A stretch of 64,000 bases of DNA from positions 9,773 to 73,772 of the forward strand of contig JANXRV010000066.1 in assembly GCA_025356665.1 (NCBI GenBank). Direction: 5' to 3'. Both the position numbers and the translations under genes were made by a program. Below the pieces are notes generated by a model that saw only the letters and a list, made by a program, of their open reading frames with translations, ran no database searches and was not told where the DNA came from. This DNA is from CAITSH01 sp025356665 (lineage in GTDB: Bacteria; Pseudomonadota; Gammaproteobacteria; Burkholderiales; SG8-39). Positions 1-7,227 of this stretch are shown piece after piece. Every line of letters starts with the position of its first letter. The stretch's first letter is position 1.

Positions 1-447
1 CGCGAAAACCTCAGCCTGGCGCAGGTCAAGGTGCTGGGGCGATCGCAGGACGAAGCCAACGAGCGCGGCCTCAAATACCTCGACCGCGTCGGCCTGATCG
101 AACAAAAAGACAAATTTCCCGGCCAGCTTTCCGGCGGCCAGCAGCAGCGCGTCGCCATCGCCCGCGCGCTGTCGATGGATCCGATCGCCATGTTGTTTGA
201 CGAGCCGACCTCGGCGCTTGACCCCGAAATGATCAACGAGGTGCTCGATGTGATGGTCGGCCTCGCCAAGGACGGCATGACCATGATGTGCGTGACCCAC
301 GAAATGGGCTTTGCACGCACCGTGGCCAACCGCGTGATTTTCATGGATCGCGGCGAGATCGTCGAAGATGCGCAAAAGGACGATTTTTTCGGCAAGCCGC
401 GCTCAGAGCGCGCAGTGCAGTTCTTGTCCAAGATCCTGCATCACTAA
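1..447 (+). CDS. Polar amino acid ABC transporter ATP-binding protein (5' partial)
   Basis: This is the C-terminal 148 residues of a GlnQ/HisP-type ABC ATPase, which powers uptake of a polar amino acid together with an inner-membrane permease and a periplasmic binding protein. The fragment contains the ABC signature LSGGQQQR, the Walker B segment AMLFDEP followed by the D-loop SALD, and the switch histidine in VTHEMGFA. The Walker A end lies before the window. The reading frame is open from base 1 and stops at TAA 445-447. No permease or binding-protein gene follows, so partners must lie upstream. The exact substrate cannot be read. The family call is firm. Confidence 0.93.
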   Translation, partial: RENLSLAQVKVLGRSQDEANERGLKYLDRVGLIEQKDKFPGQLSGGQQQRVAIARALSMDPIAMLFDEPTSALDPEMINEVLDVMVGLAKDGMTMMCVTHEMGFARTVANRVIFMDRGEIVEDAQKDDFFGKPRSERAVQFLSKILHH

Positions 448-467
448 AACCGAAGCCAATACGCGCC

Positions 468-589
468 GTCATTGCGCGGAGGCGAAGCCGATGCCCCGAA
501 GGTAATCCCCGGAGGGGACGCGGCAATCTTGTGGTGTTGCGACTGCAGTCACAAGAGCGCTGAGATTGCTTCGCTGCGCTCACAATGAC
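468..589. repeat. Palindromic intergenic repeat, type 1
   Basis: The left edge GTCATTGCGCGGAGGCGAAG is answered at the right edge by TTCGCTGCGCTCACAATGAC, so the element can fold on itself. It fills most of the gap between the ABC ATPase and the convergent TPP enzyme. It resembles the GTCATTGCGAG...GCAATGAC class of intergenic repeats found in many proteobacteria. No protein is encoded here. Confidence 0.7.
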
Positions 590-599
590 ATGGTGACCT

Positions 600-2300
600 T
601 CAGCGTGCCTGCTTGGCCTTTGTTGTGATGGCATCGAGGGTGGTGCTGGTGGTGATCGCCTGCGGATCGATTCGCACCTCGATCAGCGCCGGCTTGCCCG
701 CCGCCAGCGCGCGCTCAAAGGCCGGGGCGAACTGCGCCGTTTCTTCCACCGTCTCGCCATGCAGGCCGAACGAGCGCGCGAACGCGGCGAAGTCCGGGTT
801 GACCAGCGCCGTGCCATGCACGCGCTCCGGGTACTCACGCTCCTGATGCATGCGAATGGTGCCGTACATGCTGTTGTTGATGACGACGAATATCACGTTC
901 GCGCCAAATTGCGCGGCAGTGGCGATTTCCTGGCCGTTCATCAAAAAATCACCGTCACCGTTAAAGGACACGACAATGCGTCCGGGATAGGCAATTTTTG
1001 CCGCCACCCCCGCCGGCACGCCGTAACCCATTGAGCCGTTGGTCGGCGCCACCTGCGTGCGCAAACCGGTAAAACGGTAATAGCGCTGCACGAAGCCGCT
1101 GAAGTTGCCCGCACCGGTGGTCAGAATGCTGTCGGCGGGCAGGCGCCCGCGCAGCCAGGCGATGAGCTCGCCCATCTGCACCTTGCCGGGTATGGCGGCC
1201 GGCTTGTCGTTCCAAGCGATGTAGTCGGCGCGCGCGGCGGTGAGCCAGTCGCGCCAGGCGCCGCCGTCTATTTTGAGCTGCGCCACAGCGGCGGCGAAAT
1301 TCGCCATACCTGAATTGATCAGCAACTCACCCTGATAGACGCGCCCCAATTCCTCGGCGCCGGCATGCACATGAATCAGCCGCTGTTTCGGGCGGGGCGA
1401 CTGGAGCAGCGTGTAGCCGCTGGTGGTCATCTCGCCCAGGCGCGCACCGACGACCAGCAGCAGGTCGGCGTCGCGCACGCGTTGCGCCAGCTTCGGATTG
1501 AGGCCGATGCCAACATCGCCGATGTAATGCTCGCGACGGTTGTCATACAGATCCTGAAAGCGAAAAGCGCAGCTCACCGGCAGGCCCGCAGCCTCGGCAA
1601 AGCGGGCAATGTCGGCGCAGGCCTCCGGTGTCCACACCGTGCCCCCCAGCATCAGCAACGGCCGCTTGGCGCCCTGCAGCGCGACACGCAAGCGTTCCAT
1701 GTCGGCCGGCGCCGGCGCCGCCTGCACCGCCTGGTAGGGCGCGGTGTCGGCCACCGTCGCGAGCTGGATCAGCATGTCTTCGGGCAGCGCCAGCACCACC
1801 GGGCCGGGCCGACCCGAGGTGGCGACCTGAAAGGCGTGGTTGACGTATTCGGGGATGCGGTCGGCGCGATCGATCTGCGCCACCCACTTGGCCATCTCAC
1901 CGAACATGCGCCGATAGTCCATTTCCTGAAAGGCTTCGCGCTCGACAAAATCGCCGCCAACCTGGCCGATGAACAGGATCATCGGCGTGGAGTCCTGGTA
2001 GGCGGTGTGCACGCCGATCGACGCATTGGTCGCGCCGGGACCGCGCGTGACAAAGCAAATACCCGGCCGGCCGGTGGTCTTGGCCCAGGCCTCGGCCATG
2101 TAGGAAGCACCGCCATCCTGGCGCGCCACCACAAGCTTGATGTCCTCGCGCGCATCGTAGAGCGCGTCGAGCACGGCCAGATAGCTCTCGCCCGGGACGC
2201 AGAACGCGGTGTCCACGCCGTGCACGCGCAGCGCATCGACTATGAGTTGCCCGCCGGTGCGGGGCCTGAGGTCTAGGTCTAGGTCTAGGTCTATTTTCAT
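600..2300 (-). CDS. Thiamine pyrophosphate-dependent enzyme, acetolactate synthase-like
   Basis: A 566-residue member of the three-domain TPP superfamily: N-terminal Pyr domain (about 10-180), central domain (about 200-330), and C-terminal PP domain with the cofactor motif GDGDFLMNG followed by the NN pair in FVVINNSMYG. The family includes acetolactate synthases, benzoylformate decarboxylases and similar 2-oxo-acid enzymes; the substrate cannot be assigned. Where acetolactate synthases have RHEQGA with the TPP-activating glutamate, this protein reads RQDGGA, so an aspartate seems to occupy the position. The start is taken at ATG 2300, because the frame upstream offers only a TTG two codons earlier. 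Residues 4-12 are a Leu-Asp repeat encoded by a hexanucleotide tandem repeat. It stands alone and convergent to the ABC ATPase. Confidence 0.85.
   Translation of the reverse strand: MKIDLDLDLDLRPRTGGQLIVDALRVHGVDTAFCVPGESYLAVLDALYDAREDIKLVVARQDGGASYMAEAWAKTTGRPGICFVTRGPGATNASIGVHTAYQDSTPMILFIGQVGGDFVEREAFQEMDYRRMFGEMAKWVAQIDRADRIPEYVNHAFQVATSGRPGPVVLALPEDMLIQLATVADTAPYQAVQAAPAPADMERLRVALQGAKRPLLMLGGTVWTPEACADIARFAEAAGLPVSCAFRFQDLYDNRREHYIGDVGIGLNPKLAQRVRDADLLLVVGARLGEMTTSGYTLLQSPRPKQRLIHVHAGAEELGRVYQGELLINSGMANFAAAVAQLKIDGGAWRDWLTAARADYIAWNDKPAAIPGKVQMGELIAWLRGRLPADSILTTGAGNFSGFVQRYYRFTGLRTQVAPTNGSMGYGVPAGVAAKIAYPGRIVVSFNGDGDFLMNGQEIATAAQFGANVIFVVINNSMYGTIRMHQEREYPERVHGTALVNPDFAAFARSFGLHGETVEETAQFAPAFERALAAGKPALIEVRIDPQAITTSTTLDAITTKAKQAR
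2270..2293. repeat. Hexanucleotide tandem repeat (GGTCTA)x4 inside a coding region
   Basis: Four perfect GGTCTA units in tandem. On the minus strand they encode alternating Asp and Leu near the N-terminus of the TPP enzyme. Because the unit is six bases, gain or loss of a unit would add or remove one Asp-Leu pair without a frameshift. Confidence 0.9.
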
Positions 2301-2360
2301 GATCAATCTGCCAAGAAAGCCTTAAAACAGGAGTGTGTTGCGAAATCACATCAGCAAGTT

Positions 2361-2477
2361 CCCTCCCCCTGGCGGGAGCGGGACAGGGAGAGGGGGAATG
2401 AGCGCAAACGAAAAGCAGTGTCGCCATTGCGAAGATTCCCCCTCTCCCCGGCCCTCCCCCGTCAAGGGGAAAGGGGT
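2361..2477. repeat. C-rich/G-rich inverted intergenic repeat, type 2
   Basis: A purine/pyrimidine-asymmetric pair: a left part with GGGAGCGGGACAGGGAGAGG and a right part with CCCCCTCTCCCCGGCCCTCC that can base-pair with it. It lies in the 308-base gap between the TPP enzyme start and the CoA-binding protein start, a stretch that otherwise holds nothing I recognise. It looks like the common CCCTCTCCC/GGGAGAGGG intergenic repeat of betaproteobacteria. Confidence 0.6.
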
Positions 2478-2608
2478 TCCGTGCCCTGGTGCGGGTATTT
2501 CACAGCGCCCTTCCTGCAAAAAAACCGCCACTCTTTTACAAGTGGCGATGCGTTATTATTGGGCCGCTGCAAATCCAAACAACGCCTCGCTGCGGCCACC
2601 AGATAATT

Positions 2609-3091
2609 ATGTCAGACATCCCCTCCCTTCGCCGCATCCTTGCGCAAAGCCACACCATTGCCGTCGTGGGACTTTCCGCCGACTGGTTCCGGCCAAGCTA
2701 TTTCGCCGCCAAATACATGATCACCCACGGCTACACGGTTATCCCGGTGAATCCGCGCTACGCGGAAATTCTTGGCCAAAAATCGTACAAATCACTGCGC
2801 GACATCCCGGCCGAAATCGCCGCCAAGATCGACATCGTCGACTGCTTCAGGAAGACCGGGGACATCATGCCCATTGCCGAGGACGCCATCGCCATCGGCG
2901 CCAAGGTGCTGTGGCAGCAAATAGGCGTACTCCATCACGAGGCCGACGCCATGGTGCGGGCGGCCGGCATGGATAGCGTGATGGATCGCTGCGTCAAAAT
3001 AGAACACGGACGGCTTTTCGGCGGCCTTAACTGGTGCGGCGTCAACACCGGGGTGATTTCCGCCAAGCGACCGCAATGGCTGGCGTACTGA
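2609..3091 (+). CDS. CoA-binding protein, YccU family
   Basis: A 160-residue Rossmann-fold protein of the CoA-binding domain family, a stand-alone version of the CoA-binding domain of succinyl-CoA synthetase. The glycine-rich start of the fold (TIAVVGLSADWFRPS, residues about 16-30) and the later VIPVNPRY and GAKVLWQQIGV segments are typical. The physiological role of the family is not established. The start is ATG 2609, where homology to the family begins (MSDIPSLRRIL); the frame is open upstream but only through repeat sequence. It is monocistronic by context, with repeats on both sides. Confidence 0.85.
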   Translation: MSDIPSLRRILAQSHTIAVVGLSADWFRPSYFAAKYMITHGYTVIPVNPRYAEILGQKSYKSLRDIPAEIAAKIDIVDCFRKTGDIMPIAEDAIAIGAKVLWQQIGVLHHEADAMVRAAGMDSVMDRCVKIEHGRLFGGLNWCGVNTGVISAKRPQWLAY

Positions 3092-3123
3092 GTTTGACCG
3101 TGAGGGCCTCTTTCAAACTACGT

Positions 3124-3202
3124 TGTCATTCTGAGGGCGCAGCCCGAAGAATCTGCTTTTCAAGCGTGCGACAGCAGATCCCTCGCTGCGCTCGGGATGA
3201 CA
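3124..3202. repeat. Palindromic intergenic repeat, type 3
   Basis: TGTCATTCTGAGGGCGCAGC at the left is the near reverse complement of GCTGCGCTCGGGATGACA at the right, with AGAATCTG/CAGATC continuing the stem. This matches a widespread class of intergenic repeat with TGTCATTCTGAG...GGATGACA ends. It lies between the CoA-binding protein and metY. Confidence 0.7.
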
Positions 3203-3250
3203 GTATCCGGATATCGCGCCCGGCACTCACCCGTTTGCAAACCGGGAGAA

Positions 3251-3285
3251 GTCTGGAAATGCCCGACTGGTGCGGGTTTTCAGCC
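3251..3285 (+). repeat. Dispersed hairpin repeat, copy A
   Basis: One of six related elements in this window. Outer arms are TCTGGAAA and TTTTCAGCC; the inner stem CCCG/CGGG closes a seven-base loop ACTGGTG. It ends 13 bases before the metY start codon, so the GGTGG that may serve as the metY ribosome-binding site directly abuts it. Confidence 0.7.
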
Positions 3286-3298
3286 GGTGGCATGCGCC

Positions 3299-4600
3299 AT
3301 GGCTGATCGCAAGTTCGGCATCGAGACCCTGACGCTGCATGCCGGCCAGGTCCCCGACCCGGCCACCGGCGCACGCGCCGTGCCGCTGTACCAGACGACC
3401 TCCTTCGTCTTTGACTCGGCCGAGCACGCGGCGAGCCTGTTCAACCTGCAGACCTTCGGCAACGTCTATACCCGCCTGTCCAACCCGACAACCGCGGTGT
3501 TCGAGGAGCGCATGGCGGCGCTCGAGGGCGGACGCGCCGCGTTGGCCGCCGCAACAGGCCAGGCTGCGGAGATGACCGCACTGCTGGCGCTTTGCCAGCA
3601 GGGTGACGAGATCGTTTCCGCCTCGACGCTCTACGGCGGCACCTATTCGCTGTTCGATGTGAATTTCCGCAAGCTCGGCATCAACACCACCTTCGTGCAT
3701 CCCGACGATCCGGAAAACTTTCGCCGCGCCATCAGCAAAAAAACAAAAGTTCTCTATGCCGAGACCATAGGCAACCCGCTGATGAACGTGGCCGACATCG
3801 AGGCCATCGCCGCCATCGCCCACGAAGCGGGCGTGCCGCTGATCATCGACAATACCGTCGCCTCGCCCTACCTTTGCCGCCCCATCGAACACGGCGCCGA
3901 CATCGTCGTGCACTCGGCCACGAAGTACATTGGCGGCCACGGCACCAGCATGGGCGGGGTCATTGTCGAGTCGGGCAAGTTCCCCTGGGACAACGGCAAT
4001 TTCCCGGATATGACCGAGCCCTCGCGCGGCTACCACGGCGTGCGCTTTTACGAGACCTTCGGCGACTTTGGCTACACCATGAAGGCGCGCATGGAAACCA
4101 TGCGCACCTTTGGCGCGACGCTGTCGCCCTTTAACGCCTGGATGATGTTGCAGGGCCTGGAAACGCTGCACGTGCGCATGGACAGGCATTGCAGCAACGC
4201 GCTGGCGGTGGCGCAATTTCTCGAGGTGCATCCGCTGGTGAGTTGGGTCAATTACCCGGGTCTTCCCGGCAACCAATACCATGCGCTGGCAAAAAAATAC
4301 CTGGCAAAGGGCGCCAGCGGCTTGATGACTTTCGGCATCAAGCAGGGTGCCAACAGCGCAAAAACGGCGGGTGAAAAATTTATCGAAGCGGCAACCTTCA
4401 TGAGCCACCTCGCCAATATCGGCGACGCGCGCACCCTCATCATTCACCCGGCCTCTACGACGCACCGCCAGTTGAGCGAAGACGAGCAGATCAAGGCCGG
4501 GGTCACTCCCGACATGATCCGCATTTCGGTCGGTCTCGAAACACTGGACGATGTGCTTTGGGATATTGACCAGGCTTTGCAACAATCGCAGCAAAAATAG
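3299..4600 (+). CDS. metY: O-acetylhomoserine aminocarboxypropyltransferase (sulfhydrylase)
   Basis: A 433-residue PLP enzyme of the Cys/Met metabolism family. It makes homocysteine from O-acetylhomoserine and sulfide in the cytoplasm, a direct-sulfhydrylation route to methionine. The PLP lysine is in HSATKYIGGHG, and YTRLSNPTT and the phosphate-binding ATGQAAEM are at their usual places. Length fits MetY rather than the shorter MetB/MetC/MetZ enzymes. ATG 3299 is chosen because the conserved sequence begins directly there (MADRKFGIETLTLHAGQ). GGTGG 3286-3290 is a possible ribosome-binding site next to a hairpin repeat. A gamma-glutamyltransferase-like gene follows 29 bases later, so the two may be co-transcribed, though no functional link is evident. 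Confidence 0.92.
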   Translation: MADRKFGIETLTLHAGQVPDPATGARAVPLYQTTSFVFDSAEHAASLFNLQTFGNVYTRLSNPTTAVFEERMAALEGGRAALAAATGQAAEMTALLALCQQGDEIVSASTLYGGTYSLFDVNFRKLGINTTFVHPDDPENFRRAISKKTKVLYAETIGNPLMNVADIEAIAAIAHEAGVPLIIDNTVASPYLCRPIEHGADIVVHSATKYIGGHGTSMGGVIVESGKFPWDNGNFPDMTEPSRGYHGVRFYETFGDFGYTMKARMETMRTFGATLSPFNAWMMLQGLETLHVRMDRHCSNALAVAQFLEVHPLVSWVNYPGLPGNQYHALAKKYLAKGASGLMTFGIKQGANSAKTAGEKFIEAATFMSHLANIGDARTLIIHPASTTHRQLSEDEQIKAGVTPDMIRISVGLETLDDVLWDIDQALQQSQQK

Positions 4601-4629
4601 CGGCACTCAACACAGGACCCAAGACGCTC

Positions 4630-6216
4630 ATGTCAATCCCCTCTTTCGACAATCCCTACCTCACCCTGCGCCGTCCAACGATGGCAAAGAACGTCGTCTC
4701 GACTTCCCAGCCGCTGGCTTCCGTTGCGGGACTCTCGGCGCTGGCAGCCGGCGGCAACGCCGTCGACGCGGCGCTCACCACCGCCATCACACTGACGGTG
4801 GTCGAACCGATTTCCAACGGCGCCGGCAGCGATGCCTTCGCGCTCATCTGGGACGGCAAAAAACTGCACGGCCTCAACGCCTCGGGCCGCTCGCCGGCGG
4901 CCTGGACGCCCGACTACTTCAAGGGTCAGAAAGCCATTCCGGCGCGCGGCTGGAATTCGGTCAGCGTACCGGGGGCCGTGTCGGCGTGGGTCGAAATGTC
5001 CAGCCGCTTCGGCAAACTGCCGTTCGAAAAGCTGTTCGAGCCGGCCATCCGCTACGCCAACGAGGGCTACCTCGTGTCACCTTTTGTGGCGACACGCTGG
5101 GCCTTCCAGGTGCCCGAACTCAAGGTCCAGCCCGGATTTGCCCAAGCCTTCATGCCCAATGGCCGCGCGCCGATGGCCGGTGAAAAATTCGTCTTTCCCG
5201 AGCTGGGTAAGACGCTGGAGAAAATCGCCGCAACAAAAGGCAAGGCCTTTTACGAGGGTGAGCTCGCCGAGATGATCGCGGCGCATTCGGCCGCCTGCGG
5301 CGGCGCGATGACCAAGGCGGACCTCGCCGCCCACACCCTCGACTGGGTCGAGCCCATCAGCCAGAACTATCGCGACCTCACTGTGCACGAAATCCCGCCC
5401 AACGGACAGGGCATCGTCTGCCTGATCGCTCTGGGAATACTGCAGCACTTCGATGTGGCCTCGTATCCGGTCGATTCAGCCCACAGCGTGCACCTGCAGA
5501 TCGAGGCGGTGAAACTCGCCTTCGCTGATGCGCTGCGCTTTGTCGCCGATCCGAAGTTCATGCATACCACGCCGGCGGCACTGCTCGACCCGGACTACCT
5601 CAAGGCCCGCGCCAAACTGATAGACATGAAGCGCGCCCAGGATTTCGGCCACGGCAAGCCACCGGGCGGTGGCACCATCTACCTCACCGCCGCCGATGCG
5701 GACGGCATGATGGTGTCGATGATCCAGTCCAATTTTTCCGGCTTCGGTTCCGGGGTGGTCGTGCCTGGCACCGGCATCAGCCTGCAGAACCGCGGCTCGG
5801 GCCTGGTGCTCACGCCGGGCCATCCGAACGAAGTCGCGCCGCGCAAGAGGCCTTTTCACACCATCATCCCGGGCTTTGTCACCAGGGCCGGCAAGGCCTT
5901 GATGAGCTTCGGCCTGATGGGCGGCACCATGCAACCGCAAGGCCATGCGCAGCTGATGGTGCGCATGGCCGACTACGGCCAGGGCCCGCAGGCGGCCATA
6001 GACGGCCCGCGCTTTCGCATCGTGCAGGGCATGGAAGTCAATTTCGAGGACTTCCCCAAGGCCGTGCTGCAAGACCTGGCGCAACGCGGGCACAAGGTGG
6101 TCGAACTCGAGCCCGGCTACATGGACTTCGGCTGCTCGCAGATCGCCTACAAGATCGATGACGGGTATATCGCGGCGAGTGACTCGCGACGCGACAGCCT
6201 GCCGGTGGGGTACTAA
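4630..6216 (+). CDS. Gamma-glutamyltransferase family protein
   Basis: A 528-residue Ntn-hydrolase of the gamma-glutamyltransferase/cephalosporin acylase family. These proteins are made as one chain and cut themselves before a threonine that becomes the nucleophile; they transfer or hydrolyse gamma-glutamyl groups. Family segments seen include VSTSQPLASVAGLSAL near the N-terminus, PNGQGIVCL and the FGSGVVVPGTGISLQNRG block. The presumed self-cleavage site is GGTIYLTAAD at about residue 345, where classical enzymes have GTTH, so the nucleophilic Thr is kept while the neighbours differ. No signal peptide is seen, unlike periplasmic Ggt, so the protein is probably cytoplasmic and its substrate is uncertain. 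It is 29 bases downstream of metY. Confidence 0.85.
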   Translation: MSIPSFDNPYLTLRRPTMAKNVVSTSQPLASVAGLSALAAGGNAVDAALTTAITLTVVEPISNGAGSDAFALIWDGKKLHGLNASGRSPAAWTPDYFKGQKAIPARGWNSVSVPGAVSAWVEMSSRFGKLPFEKLFEPAIRYANEGYLVSPFVATRWAFQVPELKVQPGFAQAFMPNGRAPMAGEKFVFPELGKTLEKIAATKGKAFYEGELAEMIAAHSAACGGAMTKADLAAHTLDWVEPISQNYRDLTVHEIPPNGQGIVCLIALGILQHFDVASYPVDSAHSVHLQIEAVKLAFADALRFVADPKFMHTTPAALLDPDYLKARAKLIDMKRAQDFGHGKPPGGGTIYLTAADADGMMVSMIQSNFSGFGSGVVVPGTGISLQNRGSGLVLTPGHPNEVAPRKRPFHTIIPGFVTRAGKALMSFGLMGGTMQPQGHAQLMVRMADYGQGPQAAIDGPRFRIVQGMEVNFEDFPKAVLQDLAQRGHKVVELEPGYMDFGCSQIAYKIDDGYIAASDSRRDSLPVGY

Positions 6217-6235
6217 ACCGCTAGACGCGCAGCAC

Positions 6236-6485
6236 TCAAGCGAGGTTCTTTTTAAAAAACGCGACAGTCCGCTCCCACGACAGCTTGGCCGCGGCCTCGC
6301 TGTAGCGCGGCCTACGACGTCTTCGCTATAGAGATTCAAACCGCGGTTTTCATGGATCACCAACACCGCCGGGAACGGCCCCGAACCGGCCGGCTGCAGC
6401 AGATCGCCGCGCATCTGCCCGGAATTGCCGCCGGCTGAAGGATAGGTCACGTACTGTGCCTTGATGCGCGCTTCGGAGAACGAGG
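6236..6485 (-). pseudogene. Decayed, internally deleted copy of the dienelactone hydrolase gene
   Basis: This stretch repeats two separate parts of the intact hydrolase gene at 7228-8118 with scattered mismatches. 6236-6310 matches its 3' end (bases around 7228-7303). 6311-6485 matches an internal segment (about 7765-7940) from around the GLNPY region back toward the signal peptide. About 460 bases between are missing at a GC-rich junction near 6310. The 5' part, including the Tat signal, is also absent. It cannot make a functional enzyme. Confidence 0.88.
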
Positions 6486-6551
6486 CTGCGTTTAGCCCTA
6501 CGACCCCGAGCAGGCGATTCCCCGCAGATATGGGAACTACCCGCCCGGTTA

Positions 6552-6579
6552 TTGACATTCGTAGCTCATAGGCTACAAT
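6552..6579 (+). promoter_or_regulatory. Promoter with overlapping palindrome for the toxin-antitoxin operon
   Basis: A perfect -35 TTGACA (6552-6557) and a near-perfect -10 TACAAT (6574-6579) are 16 bases apart. A palindrome GTAGC-TCATAG-GCTAC (6561-6576) lies across the spacer and -10, well placed for autorepression by the antitoxin. The expected transcription start falls on or within a base or two of the toxin ATG at 6586. Confidence 0.75.
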
Positions 6580-6585
6580 AACTTA

Positions 6586-6879
6586 ATGCACGTCGAGGAA
6601 ACTGAGACCTATCGTGAATGGATCAACGCCCTCACAGATAAATTGGGCCGGGCACGCATTCAGGTTCGTGTCGACAGGCTGGTTCACGGCAACCCGGGCG
6701 AGCACCGAAATCTGACCGGCGGAATATCCGAACTCAAGATAGATTTTGGCCCCGGCTATCGCGTCTATTACTCAAAGCGCGGGAACCGTCTGTTATTGCT
6801 GCTCGCCGGCGGAGACAAGTCAACGCAACAAAAAGACATTGAGATGGCGATTCATCTCGCGAAGAATTTTCAGGAGTAG
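6586..6879 (+). CDS. Type II toxin, RelE/ParE superfamily (HI1419-like addiction module killer)
   Basis: A 97-residue small basic protein of the addiction module killer family typified by HI1419. Hallmarks are the central ISELKIDFGPGYRVYYSKRG, the LLLLLAGGDKSTQ strand and the helix ending in LAKNF. Members are RelE-fold toxins, most likely mRNA interferases, neutralised by the antitoxin encoded next. The gene has a consensus-like promoter 7 bases upstream and no Shine-Dalgarno, so translation from a leaderless message is likely. The antitoxin starts 6 bases after the stop. In this family the toxin gene comes first, as here. The pair lies between a duplicated and an intact hydrolase gene, suggesting mobile insertion. 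Confidence 0.9.
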   Translation: MHVEETETYREWINALTDKLGRARIQVRVDRLVHGNPGEHRNLTGGISELKIDFGPGYRVYYSKRGNRLLLLLAGGDKSTQQKDIEMAIHLAKNFQE

Positions 6880-6885
6880 CACGCC

Positions 6886-7203
6886 ATGCGCAAACCCGCC
6901 GTCAAAAAACCCACCAAGACCAAAACAATTCCCTACGACCTTGCGCAACAACTGCGCACGCCGGAAGAAATGGCCGCATACCTTGATGCCTGGCTCGAAG
7001 AAGCACCCGACGATGCAGCCGGCATTGCGCGGGCCCTTGGCGACATCGCACGCGCCAAGGGGATGACCCAGGTCGCGAAGGACGCGGGCCTCAGCCGGGA
7101 AAGCCTATATCGTGCCCTAAGTGCCGATGGCAACCCAAGCTTCGCGACGGTACTGAAGGTTGCGCGCGCTCTCGGCGTAAAACTGCACGCCGAGGCGGCA
7201 TAG
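6886..7203 (+). CDS. Antitoxin, HigA-type XRE protein (HI1420-like)
   Basis: A 105-residue antidote protein paired with the upstream toxin. The N-terminal basic stretch precedes PYDLAQQLRTPEEMAAYLDA, typical of the HI1420-type family. The C-terminal half is a helix-turn-helix (GMTQVAKDAGLSRESLYRAL, about 61-80), followed by NPSFATVLKVARALGVKL. It should bind and block the toxin and, through the helix-turn-helix, repress the operon at the palindrome in the promoter. The ribosome-binding site CAGGAG overlaps the end of the toxin gene, coupling translation of the two. Confidence 0.92.
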   Translation: MRKPAVKKPTKTKTIPYDLAQQLRTPEEMAAYLDAWLEEAPDDAAGIARALGDIARAKGMTQVAKDAGLSRESLYRALSADGNPSFATVLKVARALGVKLHAEAA

Positions 7204-7227
7204 CGCAGTACCGATGAACCCAGCGGC

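Noticed and set aside
3092..3298. SAM or cobalamin riboswitch before metY
   Set aside because: The region is filled by palindromic repeats; I could not place the conserved cores of SAM-I, SAM-II or cobalamin riboswitches.
3227..4606. 459-codon open frame on the minus strand opposite metY
   Set aside because: It is the antisense shadow of a strongly conserved PLP enzyme in high-GC DNA; its translation has no recognisable domain and is His/Arg/Gly-rich.
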